A stretch of 64,000 bases of DNA from Hanleya hanleyi (GCA_036873755.1 JAVTVY010016131.1:1-64000); one strand, 5' to 3'. Shown: positions 11,344-22,757, counted from the stretch's first letter. Made by a program: numbers and translations. Notes: generated from the letters alone by a model not told the origin.

Positions 11344-12428
11344 ATTACTTTGTGTCATTTTCAAGTTTAAGGCTTGAGGGCTATTATGACCAACTTATGA
11401 GATCATCTCAAAAGACCTGACACATTTGTGAGTACTACTTTCAGCACAAAGGGACTAAAGTACAGAGAGTTGGCTTGTGGACTTAAAGAGTCGTATAAGA
11501 TGGGCGGGATGTACAGGACCGCTTCTATTCGTTATACACTGCTCAGCGCCACATCCACGATCACGGTTTGCATGGACGAGTAATTAGTGGCCACATTGAA
11601 CAATCTATTATGATTACTTCATGATTACTCACAGCGTCACCGACCAGGGTTCCTCTTGTCGAGTACTAGTGTGCCATGTCCGTGATCATCTCGGCGGTTA
11701 CTCTGCCTGCTACAGGAACTACAACAAGGCAGAGGTCCCCACCTCCATATGTTGGTAATGAGCCATAACAATAGCAGGTGTAGATTTGAGCAATAAATAT
11801 TAAACATTTATAAACAATGTTAGTATTATCAAATCAAACCTGCTATTTGCTTTGATTACCCTCCCATCCTGCCCCTCACTCCACGGCCTTGCTCAACACG
11901 CATCACGGGCTACAGGAGTATCAAGAGCTTAAGTAACCTAGCTGAGCTCCCTAATTAAACATTTATAAACAAAGTGCTTCAAAGTTGGTATCTCAAGCCA
12001 GGCCAATTCTAGAAATGGAACCTACATCACATCACAAAAATTTGAGTATTTTTACTCAATTCAAATGATTTCTCTTCTTCCGATTTTAATGAACGTGAAA
12101 ATTATTGGATTGTTTTACCCCTAAATTACTAGGCAATTACGGTTTTGCTAAAACTTGTATGTTTCACTTCTAAAATATTACAAAATCTCTTACTGGAATT
12201 TAGTTTTTCAATGTATTTTGACACCCATTACCAGTACCAAAACATAACTTCTACCTTGCTGGGCATCAATACTTGTAACATTCAGTCGCGGACAGGCTTG
12301 TCTGACATGATGTCACAATCAAGGAAAGATAAGCGATGTCAGTTTGCAAATCAGAATTCAGCTCGGCTTCAGGTACCAACTTTTCAAAACCAAGTGACAG
12401 ATTCACCAATATTTTTATCATTATTCAC
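11344..12428. other. Non-coding stretch with DIRS 3' inverted pieces
   Basis: No gene is visible. It contains the inverted partners of the DIRS 5' words (11783-11798 and 11932-11954). A repeated AAACATTTATAAACAA word (about 11802 and 11957) beside both partners supports duplicated terminal sequence. A faintly coding-like stretch at 11490-11720 could not be assigned. Confidence 0.5.
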
Positions 12429-12690
12429 AAGCTGTGGTAGCATTCAGGGTCAAGAACTCGGCGGCCATATTGAAATTATGCTGGTTGCTGAAAAACAATC
12501 CCAGCCATTCTCTCACTCGCTGTCCAAGTTTGATGTCAATCGGAGTTATTGCAGTCACAAAGCTTAGGTAGCATGGCTGAATATGGTCAAGACCTCGGTG
12601 GCCATATTGAAATACGCAGGTTGCGGAAAAACAAGCCCGGCCATCCCCTCTCTCTCACGCCAATCGGCTATATAGTTTTTGAGTTACTGC
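12429..12690 (+). repeat. Two tandem ~131-bp units with GGCCATATTG words
   Basis: The units start at about 12429 and 12560. Both contain GGTAGCAT, CTCGG(C/T)GGCCATATTGAAAT and CAGTCACAA(A/T) words. They look like two core units of another tandem family, without visible terminal hairpins. Confidence 0.6.
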
Positions 12691-13115
12691 AGTCACAATG
12701 AAAGTGTGATGAAACGACAGAATGACTGCTGGTCTTAAGCGGTGTCATGGTGGAGATAACACCACTTTTATCACATAAACTGATGGCAATACTTGTCAGA
12801 TAAATCACAAGACGAAAGTTACATGAAAACTAGGCTATCAGGCTGAATAAAAATTTATAGCGTCACATGTGAAATTAAAATATTCCCATGTTGATCAAAT
12901 TGTTGCTCATCATGTTGATTGGAATTTCAAGAGTAACCATGTTCCATTTAAAACCTTGTAGAAGTAAACAAGTTTTTTTTTTAGAGTAGTGTAATATTAC
13001 AAATCACATCTAACGTCAGCGCTTTGAAAACTTTTGCTCCCACAAAATAATATGGACGAATCAGCCAGTAATATTCTCCACATCAAGCCTTGGGGCTGAA
13101 GTAGTTCGCAGTTTA

Positions 13116-13325
13116 CAGGGTTCATACGCCTCCTGAAGTTTGAATTCCTTCCTGGAACTTCCTGGAAAATCACATTTTGTAGTTCCAACGATCGCCAACA
13201 TCTCAACAGCATGCTAACAATCATGTAGAAAATTGTTTAGTTTAATTCTAGAAAACTCCTGGAAAATGACCTATCAGCTTGAGATACTCCTGGAATTTAC
13301 ATCTAATAGAAGTGTATGAACCCGG
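13116..13325. mobile_element. hAT-like MITE, 6-bp TSD AGTTTA
   Basis: The terminal inverted repeat is CAGGGTTCATAC at the left and GTATGAACCCGG at the right (last T changed to G). The flanks are AGTTTA on both sides (13110-13115 and 13326-13331). The interior has CTTCCTGGAA and CTCCTGGAA repeats. It is 210 bp and non-coding. CAG...CTG ends are hAT-like; a 6-bp TSD is shorter than the usual 8 bp. Confidence 0.7.
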
Positions 13326-13952
13326 AGTTTAGCAGCCTCCTTCCAGCTTGACATGATCAGACCTATGTCAGTAACGTTGTAGGACTCTTTACATAGCACG
13401 TTTCATGTAGATGAATCTCGCACATTTTTGTTACTCGTCAGGTGGTCGACAGAGCGGAGTTTTCGGGCCTCTACATCAGAAAAATTTTGCCTATAAAATT
13501 TCAATACAGTCATAGTCCGGGTATTCCATGGCTCGGCCATCTTCTGATAACAACGGATCTCGAGTCTGAAATCAGAGATAGAACATTGTCAGTTATAGGA
13601 AATAAATGCTATGGCTACTGTACATTTACATTTCTGGTGATACGCTATGTATTCACGACCAAAAATGAATATCAGCGGTCATGAAAACTGACCACTTTCG
13701 AATATTTTGTGTAGGTCAGTCCAGAAATATAAAAGCTTTTCCTCAGTATTTTTTTAAAGACTGAATGAAATCAACTTAGTTCTCGATTTTGTTATGTTCA
13801 AAATTATAATATCGATCTTCATGATTATTTAATTCACAGTATAGTCAACTCATAAATCAATAAGTTTTTTCATCGTGCAACTACTCAAACCAACAATATT
13901 CTGAATCCTGATGAAAAGGGAGCGTTTTCAAATTGACTTAGGGTGATGAATA

Positions 13953-14341
13953 CAGGCCTGCAAGTGGCTCAGTGAAAATATAGGCGAAAATTTGCCGAAA
14001 TACAGGAATTTTCTTGATAAAATATAGGAAATTAAGAGTGTAAGACACGTCACTACCACATTGTATGTTCCAAACTTGGTAATTTTCTGGTGTTTAATCA
14101 AATTATTAACACTGAATGCGGTCATATAGTGGTGGCCAGAGACGAGATCCGCTCTGCTGCTTGGTTCAACAAAGAAAGTTTTTCTGAAATGTCTTTCCTC
14201 ATGCCAATTTGTCTCATTTCAGAGCATTGGTGCAACTTTTCATGAGAAAAAAGTCAAAATATAGGAAATATAGGAGGTTTTGAATAAAATATAGGAAAAT
14301 ATAGGAATGACTCGGAAATATAGGAGGCACTTGCAGGCCTG
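13953..14341. mobile_element. MITE, CAGGCCTGCAAGTG family, copy 1
   Basis: The ends are CAGGCCTGCAAGTG and CACTTGCAGGCCTG, a perfect 14-bp inverted repeat. The flanks TGAATA and TAAATA differ at one base, consistent with a decayed 6-bp TSD. The interior is rich in AAATATAGGA words. Other copies are at 16108 and 18062. Non-coding. Confidence 0.85.
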
Positions 14342-14483
14342 TAAATACTTTGGGATCTTACCATAATACGGTGTCAAAACTGAACTCTCAACCTTAACAC
14401 CAGAGTTGATCTGCGATATATGTACTACAGACTGCCAAGTTTTGTTGTCATTTGATGGTCAGATTTTGTGAACCCTAACATGC

Positions 14484-14840
14484 CTAAGTACCTTTTCACA
14501 CTGGACGTGGTAAATGGAGCGGGCGAATTCGCTTGGCAAATTTTGCCACTCCTCTGCTTTGGCATGTTTGGGGGGTTTCTCACCAGATAAAGGCGGCAAA
14601 CGCAACTGCATTATCACGTGAGCCAAACAAAATGGACGAGGACGAGCATAAGGAAGGTCGGTATCGCAATCGCTGCTGACATGGCTGAGGCGAGCGGCGA
14701 GATTGAAGATGAAAATTGGACATCTACATTCACTTCACCGCATGGCTCCGTTGCATGAGGTGTGCAATGCTCCATTTCACAGGCGATTTTTTTTGGCTTC
14801 GCTGGGCCGCTTCACAGTGTACAGTGTGAAAAGGCCCTAA
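14484..14840. mobile_element. MITE with CCTTTTCACACTG ends
   Basis: The inverted ends CCTTTTCACACTG (from 14491) and CAGTGTGAAAAGG (to ~14834) are flanked by CCTAA words. The interior is GC-richer than its surroundings and has further inverted pieces (TGGAGC, GCGAATTCGC region). Ends reading 'gggccttttcacac' are common on animal cut-and-paste MITEs; the superfamily is not assigned. Confidence 0.65.
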
Positions 14841-15399
14841 CTGCATACAAACTGAACCTCAACTGCACTAGGACTTCATTTCCATGGGTAGCAACACCAT
14901 GAACACCAGTCTATATCCAAAAAGGGCAACTGTAGACAGACATTATACCGAGGTAGCAAACGTATACGGTAATCTCTCTAATAAATTCAACCACAGGAAG
15001 TGAAATTTTCCACCATCAAATCTGATGATCAAATTTATTGGAACAGAATTTGACAAATTGGTTCAAAATTATGCAAATAGTAGGCAGTGATTGAAAATTG
15101 ATAGGGGGATTGAATTATTTGCAAGATTACTGTATACATGGGAAAGAAAGAGATACCTGGTCATGCTGACCAGGAAAGCACATTTCAATATGCAGTCGGG
15201 GGATCAACTTCCAGAAGTTATAAACTATAACCTCTGAAAGTGATTAGATCAAAATGTTCGCCGGTCACAAAATAAAAATATTTTGACAAGTAGTGAGGAC
15301 ACAGAGTCATGAGATGTTGTAATGATCTACGTTAAATCATTTTATACAGCCCCATTACTATGTTTAACAACCTCACAATACAATGTACTTGCATAAACA

Positions 15400-15742
15400 T
15401 AGGGATCCTACCCTTTGTGAAAGACAAAATTCCAAGACTTTTCCAGGTGCATGCAACCTTTTTATCTTTAACTGAATTTTCCTGGACATTTTTTAAAACT
15501 TTTTCCCATGTTTCATTCGAAGATCACTCACTCACTCGAAGATCGAGGAATAAATTCCGTTTGTTAGAAAGAAATTCCAGTAATTGTGGCAGATATTTTG
15601 GAGGGAGAGAGGACAAAAAAAATCAAGGTCTTTTCCAGGACTCTTCACAAATATTGTCAGAATTCAAGGATTTCCAGGTACTGAAATTTATTTTCTCAGA
15701 ATTTAAGGAAATCAAGGAAATCCAGGACCTGTACGAACCCTG
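15400..15742. mobile_element. hAT-like MITE, 6-bp TSD TAAACA
   Basis: The left end TAGGGATCCTAC and the right end GTACGAACCCTG are degenerate inverted ends. The left terminal base is T where the family has C. The flanks are TAAACA on both sides (15394-15399, 15743-15748). The interior has words of the TTCCAGGACTTTTCAAGG type (TCCAGGTACTGAAATT, AAATCCAGGACC). Non-coding; open frames across it are incidental. Confidence 0.65.
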
Positions 15743-16107
15743 TAAACATGATATTTCAACCTAGATGCATGTACATGTATTAAATATCATCTTACATCGT
15801 TGCATCCCAGATACTTCTCCCAATAATGTACAATTTTCCTGGAAAGTAAAGACAAGAAGGGTGATTGAGGAGGTATCACTTGAGGCCACACTCGTTTTTG
15901 AAGAGCTGCACTCGCTCTGGTCAAATTGTTGTGACATTTTAAATGTATTTGAATACTTAAATATACAAACCTGTTGAAAATCTTGGTTCTCCCCAGAATT
16001 CCTAAGCTTGCTTAATTTTTTTCTATACTTCTCACATTGTCTGAAAAATATCGAAGAATGAATAATTAGTTAAAAAGTCTCTCGGTAACCATAGTTACTG
16101 GCTTCCA

Positions 16108-16557
16108 CAGGCCTTCAAGTGGCTCACAGTGAAAATATAGGAGAAAATATAGAAGGAAATTTGCCAAAATATAGGAGAAATATAGGAATTTTCTTAGGAA
16201 AATAAGGAAATGTAAGACAGGTTACTACTACATTGTCTGTTCCAAAATTGGTAGCGTTTTGGTGTTTAATAGAATTATTTCCACTGAATGCTGTCATAGT
16301 TGTGGTGGTTGATGAGACCCCGATTCTGCTGCTTGGTTCATGAAAGAGAAATTTAAATGTTCGCTCGCCAAAAAAAAAATTCTGAAATGTATTTTCCCAT
16401 GCCAAATTGACTTATTTCAGAGCATTGGTGAAGATTTTCATGAGAAAAAGCCAAAATATAGGAAATATAGGAGGTTTTGAGTAAAATATAGGAAAATATA
16501 GGAATGACTATAAAATATAGGTAAATATAGGAAATACAGGGGGCACTTGAAGGCCTG
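16108..16557. mobile_element. MITE, CAGGCCTGCAAGTG family, copy 2
   Basis: The ends CAGGCCTTCAAGTG and CACTTGAAGGCCTG are flanked by a perfect 6-bp TSD CTTCCA (16102-16107, 16558-16563). The same ATATAGGA-rich interior as at 13953 and 18062. Non-coding, 450 bp. Confidence 0.88.
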
Positions 16558-16633
16558 CTTCCAATAACCTCACACATGTACATATTACCTCTCCGTGTAC
16601 AAAAGGAACCAGCCCCAAGTTGTATTCCTTGAC

Positions 16634-17556
16634 ACAAAGATCTCACAGTGAAACATATTCTTATCGACTATAGATTTTAAGATTGTAAGAGATTCTTTTT
16701 ATCGAGCAGCTACTTTAGAAGACCTTTTCAGTCGGGTAAAAGCAGACTGTATTTTAGGTTATTTGAAATAAATCGGTTTGTTGCATAAGTTTCAATGTGT
16801 GTGCATGTCTTTTGGTCTTCTGGGTTGTTGACTTGTTTTTGTTAGAATTTTGTTCTGGTCATCGCTACATGTATATAGCTGAAATATTTTTTTGATAAAA
16901 AAGTTTTTGATAACAATTTTTTTTTTTTTTTATATCAAAAAAATAATTGTTGATCCCAAAAATAGTATTTCTGATATCAACAATTATGCGATTAAATACC
17001 AAAATGGTGCACTTTTATTTTTGATATAAAAAATAAATGAATAATAAATACAGGTGTTGAAATGTTGTGATACAGCTGCATAGGGCAGTGCACACAGGTT
17101 CGAAAAATGGCATATTCTATTCAAGCTGTACACTGTTCGCCTGGTTTCCGATAACGCCATGTGACTGAGCCTCATTTTCGATTCTATCGAAGTTGACATT
17201 TTCGCCATGTTCAGCTGCATTCGGTGACGATAGAATGGCATGGTCGAAGTTTGTAAATAGCATTATTCATCCTCGCGTTTGTGATTCCTAAAACCATGGC
17301 AACGCAGTCCAATCTTACGCAGCTTTTGACCAGCAAACGGCAACTATCCAGAGGTTCAGTGTCTAGTGGCAAAGGAAGTTCGACTGTTAGTTGGGAAGAA
17401 ACCGATCAACAACAAGCAAGTAATAAAAAGTTGCGTCGCAGTTTTCAGCAAAGCTGGGCGGAAAAAAAAGACCGTGGTTGAAGAATGGTGGTGGAAAATA
17501 CCTCATGTTTTGTGAACTTTGCAAATGTCATGCCGGTAAAAAAGAATCTAATTTCG
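16634..17556 (+). repeat. Segmental duplication, copy 1
   Basis: The block starting ACAAAGATCTCACAGTG is repeated, with few changes, at 21738-22757. It contains an AT-rich run with TATCAAAAAAATAATTGTTG, an upstream region, and the first exon of the zinc-finger gene. Copy 2 holds about 100 bp more near 21985-22095, with a CT microsatellite. It stops inside the exon, while copy 1 continues. Confidence 0.85.
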
Positions 17557-17787
17557 TAGATGGCTGTGATTCACTTAAATTAAACACTATCGTTAAACAT
17601 GAAACGAGTGACGTACACAAATCGGCTGTTGTGGAGGACAAGGCCAAAAGGCTAGCCAAAACCTCGTCAACTCCAATTCTCGAAGGTCTTCAAAAAATGA
17701 GTGAAGCGGAACTGATGTTTGTCACAGTGATACAAATCAACTTGTTCACCCGCATTTGTCACTTGCATGACTTGACAACTTTTACAG
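17296..17787 (+). CDS. TTF/BED-type zinc-finger N-terminal exon (hAT-like, ZNF862-like), with -1 frameshift
   Basis: The ATG at 17296 lies in a strong Kozak context (AAACCATGGCA). The first ~55 codons are Ser/Gln/Lys-rich (MATQSNLTQLLTSKR; KKLRRSFQQSWAEKK). In the zero frame a stop (TGA 17479) follows closely. A -1 shift within the eight A's at 17462-17469 instead gives RPWLKNGGGKYLMFCELCK and ESNFVDGCDSLKLNTIVKH, ending near HETSDVHKSA. The pattern C-x2-C...H...H after an S-W-x-x-x-P-W-L-like start matches TTF-type zinc fingers of hAT transposases and their domesticated relatives. A donor-like CAG|GTAATT at 17788 may end the exon. No downstream transposase core is present before the MITE at 18062, so it is probably a remnant or an isolated first exon. 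Confidence 0.5.
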
Positions 17788-18061
17788 GTAATTTAAAGTA
17801 AAAGAGAACATTGAAACCAGTTGGTCATTTTCTTTTGTTACTGTCTTTCGACTTCATATCCTCCGATTTACACCGTAAATAACTGACCCATAGAAGTATA
17901 ATTTGGCCCCTAGAAATTTCTGATCTAGGGGCCAATGGCTACTAGGTCATAATGAAACATTTCAACCCCTGTTAAATAGTTAAACAGTTTGCCAAACCCA
18001 CATTAACCCTCTCTATACCACACAATAAGGGCTTGTAACCCACCTGGGGGGTCAATATTTA

Positions 18062-18484
18062 CAGGCCTGCAAGTGGCTCACAGTGAAAATATAGGAGAAA
18101 ATTTGCCAAAATATAGGAGAAATAAAGGAATCTAAGACCGGTCACTACTACATTGTATGTTCCAAACTTATTGGTTTTCTGGTGTTTAATCACATAATTT
18201 CCACTGAGTGCGGTCATAGTGGTGGCGACTGAGGAGACCAATTCTGCTGCTTTGTTAAAAAAAAGAGACATTTAAATGTTTTTATATTTGCCCAGCGAAG
18301 CGAGGCAAAAAACATTTCTGAAATGTATTTCCTCATGGCAATTTGACTCATTTCAGAGAATTTGTGAAAGCTTTCATGAGAAAAAGTAAAAATATAGGAG
18401 GTTTTGAGTTCAATATAGGAAAATATAGGAATGACTAAAAAATACAGGAAAATATTGGAAATATATGAGGCACTTGAAGGCCTG
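18062..18484. mobile_element. MITE, CAGGCCTGCAAGTG family, copy 3
   Basis: The ends CAGGCCTGCAAGTG and CACTTGAAGGCCTG are flanked by a perfect 6-bp TSD TATTTA (18056-18061, 18485-18490). The interior is like the copies at 13953 and 16108, including the TTTCATGAGAAAAAG word. Non-coding. Confidence 0.9.
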
Positions 18485-19200
18485 TATTTACAAACTTTCT
18501 TTCTCTTGCACATTTCTTTTGTACTAGATCTTTATTTCTCCAGGTGAGATTATTTTAGTGAATACAAAACTCGCAAATTAGATGCAATTTTAGCCTTCAA
18601 AGTCTTATTTAGAGTGGCAAAATTTTTCCCTGAATGAGTGGAGGCCTTCTATGCTGGCAATCCACATTAAAGTGATCGACATCGTAAACCCTGAAGTAAA
18701 GTTTCCATCAAATGAAAGACCATTGCGAACAGTGTTGGAAAATATTTATTGTAATTTTTTACGATTTTATGACACAGAGTAAACTGCAAATAAAGCACGG
18801 TATTCTATGGTGGTCTGTTGCAATCATATCTAGGTTCAGTGACGTCACACTGCCTTAATACAAATACTTCAAACTGTGTATGCACTTTCCAATGCTTGAT
18901 TCAAGCTTAAGGTGTGTAGACTCACTGTTCCAATGTGCATGTTTCACCAAAATCGAGGAAATGGTAACTCATAACTGTCAAGTCAATTTGAATCTTGCAT
19001 TTAATTTCCCGGATTTTGGTGAAACATGCTCATTGGAACAGTTGAGTCTGTGTTGAAACTCAAAGTATATGCATCTTAAGCTTGAAAAGTGCATACACAG
19101 TTTGAAATATATGTATTAAGTCAGTGTGACGTCACTGGACCTAAATATGATTGCAACAGACCACCATAGAACACCATGCTTTATTTGCAGTTTACTCTGT

Positions 19201-21464
19201 CAGACCCCTAGTCAGGATTAGAAAGGGGCATGGGGGAAATAGCCTACCATCATAGCACTTATAGCCGGGGGTCTGCGGGCCGCTAGGCCCCCAGCCGCCA
19301 GAGACCGCGCGGTGCTCTTAGAGCTCTCGGAGCCATTTTTGGGACATTTCAGACCTATCCAAGAGAAAGAACTATCAGCCTATATATAGGCAACAACAAC
19401 AACATATATATGTGATAAATTGATATTTTTTCAGAACTGGACACCTTTAAATTATTTCAAACAGGTGATCGTGCGACTTCATTATATATTGCAAAACGAA
19501 AATGTAGGTTTTGTCAAATGTGAATTATTGTGTATGCAAATTTGCTGTAAATAATCAGGGATGGACCCGGTGTCAGTCTCAACCTCCACTGATTCTAGCT
19601 CGAGTTCGGGGATGTCACCTGGATCACTGCACGGAGCTGTTGTTGTTGATGTTATTGTTAGATCTACAGTCTCTGCTTCGATATCAGGCTCAGATGTCGT
19701 CGTTGCTTTTTCAAATACGAAGCTGCGCATCAAAAAACCCCTCGGCTCTGGGTACATTCATAATGTATTCAATTTGAACCAAGATGTCAGGAACACCAAG
19801 CAGTCAAGTCACAAATATACAGATTATCAAAAATTTTGCAATTAGAAATGACCCCTAAGATTTCCGTCCAATCAGAGAAACCGGTATTCATTCCATAAAT
19901 TTCTTGATGCATCAATGATGTATACCAAATTTTACATCGAGCATTTGAACGGTATCAGAGATAGAGATCATTAATGATTTCGCATAAATTAAAGATGGCC
20001 ACCCTTCCTTCCTGCCACTCAGAGGAACTGATGTGGTTATTCATTGAAATTTCTCTTGATACATTGATGCTGTATACCAAGTTTCGTATAGAACACTGAA
20101 ATGGTATCAGAGATATACATCATTAAAGATTTTGCATAAATTAAAGATGGCCACCAAGGTTTTCGCCCAATCAGAGAAACCAGAACTGTCATTTGTCGTA
20201 AGTCTCTTGATGCATCGATGATGTATACCAAATTTTACATCGTGCACTTGAACGGTATCAGAGAACGAGATCATTAATGATTTTGCATAAATTAGATGGC
20301 CGCCCAATCCTTCTCCCCACTCAGAGGAACTGATGTGGTTATTCATTGCAAGTCAGTTGATACATCGATGCTGTATACCAAGTTTGGTATAGAACACTTA
20401 AATTGGATCAGAGATATATATCATTAAAGTTTTTGCATAAATTAAAGATGGCCGCCAAAGTTTTCGGTCAACCAGGTCCCGATTCAAAGTATCTGGATGT
20501 ATCGATGATGTATACCAACTTTCATATAAAACAACTGAATGGTAACAGAGATATGTATCATTATCGATTTCGCATAAATTGAAGATGGCCTCCAGGATTT
20601 CCAGCTAATCAGAAAAGCCGGTTTGGTAATTTATTGAAAGTTGCTTGATGTATCGATGATGTATACCAACTTTCGTATTGAACAGTTGAATGGTTTCCGA
20701 GATATGGATCATTATCCATTTCGCATAAAATTAAAGATAGCCGCCAAGGTTTTCACCCAATCAGGTCCCAATTAAATAGGCTTCTGGTCCTTGACTAGGT
20801 AAATAAGCATACCAAATTTGGAATTCTTCAGTGGAACCGTTCTCCGGCTATCTCGCTCACGTACAGACGTACGGACGTACGGACAGACGGACGTACAAGA
20901 CGACGACAATACCCCATGGCCAAAATTGGCCGAGGGGTAAAAACGACCTGATAGATTTGCAGTTCTTTGCACCACTTCCCATGCTCCCCGATCGTTTTTT
21001 GGCTATTCTGTCGCTGCTTGGCATGATCAAAAATGAAAAGTTTGCTCAAACTTCAAAATTTGACAACACGCTGATCAGAACGCCACGTGGTGAGCAAACT
21101 TTGGCATCAAGGGAAGCAATCTGATGCCGCATCGATGGACACTCTCCCATAATGGGGGATATGTGCCTCCTTGTATGAAAAACTTGAAAATACCACACGT
21201 GGCCCAATTGCGGAGAGTAAAAAAATTGTAGCTCTTCTATGAATGAGATAGGAAAAGATACTCTAGCCCGGGATTGACAAGATGAGACCGTCGGAAGCAA
21301 AAACTGTGCTGAAAAATAAAGACTTGTGGATGGCGCAGTCGATTTTCCATGAAATGGGCGTGGGGTAAATTTATTTAGGGCATGGTAACCTGAATTAGGG
21401 GCATGGCGCTCGAAGTGAGGGGCGTGGCGCTGCGCCACGCCAAATAAGCCTAGTGAGGGGTCTG
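19201..21464. mobile_element. 2.26-kb hAT-like element, 5-bp TSD TCTGT
   Basis: The ends CAGACCCCTAGTCAGG and CCTAGTGAGGGGTCTG form a 16-bp inverted repeat with one mismatch. The flanks are TCTGT on both sides (19196-19200, 21465-21469). It lies in the right arm of the foldback element. Subterminal parts are GC-rich (GGGGCATGGGGG; GGGGCATGGCGC). Its body carries a family-A element (19714-20943). No transposase is recognised; a short Ser/Thr-rich open frame near 19561 has no known motif. Confidence 0.8.
19714..20943 (+). mobile_element. Family-A pearl-like tandem-core element, copy 2
   Basis: It starts AATACGAAGCTGCGCATC then CCCCTCGG and ends GGCCAAAATTGGCCGAGGGG plus TAAAAA. AAGATGGCC-type words recur at about 19987, 20141, 20291, 20441, 20579 and 20732, giving ~150-bp units. 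A degenerate ACGG/ACGTACGG microsatellite (20862-20898) precedes the end hairpin. It is nearly the reverse complement of the copy at 5611-6814. Non-coding. Confidence 0.8.
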
Positions 21465-21737
21465 TCTGTGTAATAAAATCGTAACAAAATTACAATAAAT
21501 ATTTTCCGACACTGTTTGCAATGGTCTTTCATTTGATGGAAACTTTACTTGAGGGTTTACGATCACTTTAATATATCACAAAAACACTGCAGGGTCCTCT
21601 CTCTTAGTTAGGCCCTAATATGTAGAGGGCCATAAACCTGGGGAAAATTATCGAAACCCGAAAACAATCCTTTAGCACACATCTGTAAAATACTAATATT
21701 AGCTGAGATATCGTCCGCAAAAAATTGACCATATGAA

Positions 21738-22757
21738 CAAAGATCTCACAGTGAAACATATTCTTATAGACTATAGATTTTAAGATTGTAAGAGATTCTT
21801 TTTATCGAGCAGCTACTTTAGAAGACCTTTTCAGTCGGGTAAAAGCAGACTGTATTTTAGGTTATTTGAAATAAATCGGTTCGTTGCATAAGTTTCAATG
21901 TGTGTGCATGTCTTTTGGTCTTCTGGGTTGTTGACTTGTTTTTGTTAGAATTTTGTTCTGGTCATCGCTATATAGCTGAAATATTGCTGAACGCGACATT
22001 CAACCTTAATTCTCTCTCTCTCTCTGTGTAACCACACATTAACTCTATACAGGGTCCAACTCCATACACCTTAACGTTTATTTTAAATATCAAAAATTCT
22101 GTTTTTGATAACAATTTTTTTTTTTTTTTATATCAAAAAAATAATTGTTGATCCCAAAAGTAGTATTTCTGATATCAACAATTATGCGATTAAATACCAA
22201 AATGGTGCACTTTTATTTTGGATATAAAAAATAAATGAATAATAAATACAGGTGTTGAAATGTTGTGATACAGCTGCATAGGGCAGTGCACACAGGTTCG
22301 AAAACTGGCATATTCTATTCAAGCTGTACACTGTTCGCCTGGTTTCCGATAACGCCATGTGACTGAGCCTCATTTTCGATTCTATCGAAGTTGACATTTT
22401 CGCCATGTTCAGCTGCATTCGGTGACGATAGAATGGCATGGTCGAAGTTTGTAAATAGCATTATTCATCCTCGCGTTTGTGATTCCTAAAACCATGGCAA
22501 CGCAGTCCAATCTTATGCAGCTTTAGAACCAGCAAACGGCAACTATCCAGAGATTCAGTGTCTAGTGGCAAAGGAAGTTCAACTGCCAGTTGGGAAGAAA
22601 CCGATCAACAACAAGCAAGTAATAAAAAGTTGCGTCGCAGTTTTCAGCAAAGCTGGGCGGAAAAAAAAGACCATGGTTGAAGAATGGCGGTGGAAAATAC
22701 CTCATGTTTTGTGAGCTTTGCAAATGTCATGCCGGTAAAAAAGAATCTAATTTCGTT
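21738..22757 (+). repeat. Segmental duplication, copy 2
   Basis: Counterpart of 16634-17556, close to identical in most 60-base lines. It has an extra ~100 bp at about 21985-22095 that includes a TCTCTCTCTCTCTG microsatellite. It ends at 22757, where the similarity to the zinc-finger exon stops abruptly at AATTTCGT. Confidence 0.85.
22494..22757 (+). pseudogene. Broken paralogue of the zinc-finger exon
   Basis: The start ATG (22494) and the Kozak context are kept. A change of CAGCTTTTGACC to CAGCTTTAGAACC brings a stop after codon ~12 and shifts the frame. The same eight-A tract and the following PWLKNG-coding word are present, then the copy is truncated after the first zinc-finger cysteines. 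It cannot make the protein. Confidence 0.75.

Larger units (their letters stand above)
3228..11957 (+). mobile_element. DIRS-like retrotransposon, nearly full length, degenerate and interrupted
   Basis: The order gag (3499-7182), RT-RNase H (7025-8600) and tyrosine recombinase (8605-9560) is that of DIRS/Ngaro-type elements, which integrate with a recombinase instead of a DDE integrase. Two words near the 5' end return as inverted copies near the 3' end. Positions 3328-3350 match 11932-11954 (23 bp exact, AGTAACCTAGCTGAGCTCCC core), and 3262-3277 match 11783-11798 (16 bp exact). The two matches lie in the same order instead of mirror order. That is what an inverted terminal repeat plus an internal complementary region would give, as known for DIRS elements. 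The body carries a 5S retropseudogene (4886), a family-A tandem element (5611-6814) and two hairpin/tandem elements (9749-11343). The outer limits are estimates. Confidence 0.65.
18671..21567. mobile_element. Foldback element flanked by TTAA, split by a later insertion
   Basis: Left arm 18671 to about 18980. The right arm is in two pieces, about 19000-19200 and 21465-21567. Removing the inner element (19201-21464) leaves a hairpin element of ~635 bp with ~310-bp arms. The outer arms share AGTGATCG, CGTAAACCCT and GTTTCCATCAAATGAAAGAC. The inner arms share AGTAAACTGCAAATAAAGC and GTGACGTCAC. Both ends abut TTAA (18667-18670, 21568-21571), a TSD type known for piggyBac- and Kolobok-like elements. 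Non-coding. Confidence 0.8.

Noticed and set aside
15360..15764. 134-codon plus-strand frame
   Set aside because: It spans the ends of the TAAACA-flanked MITE, so the frame is incidental.
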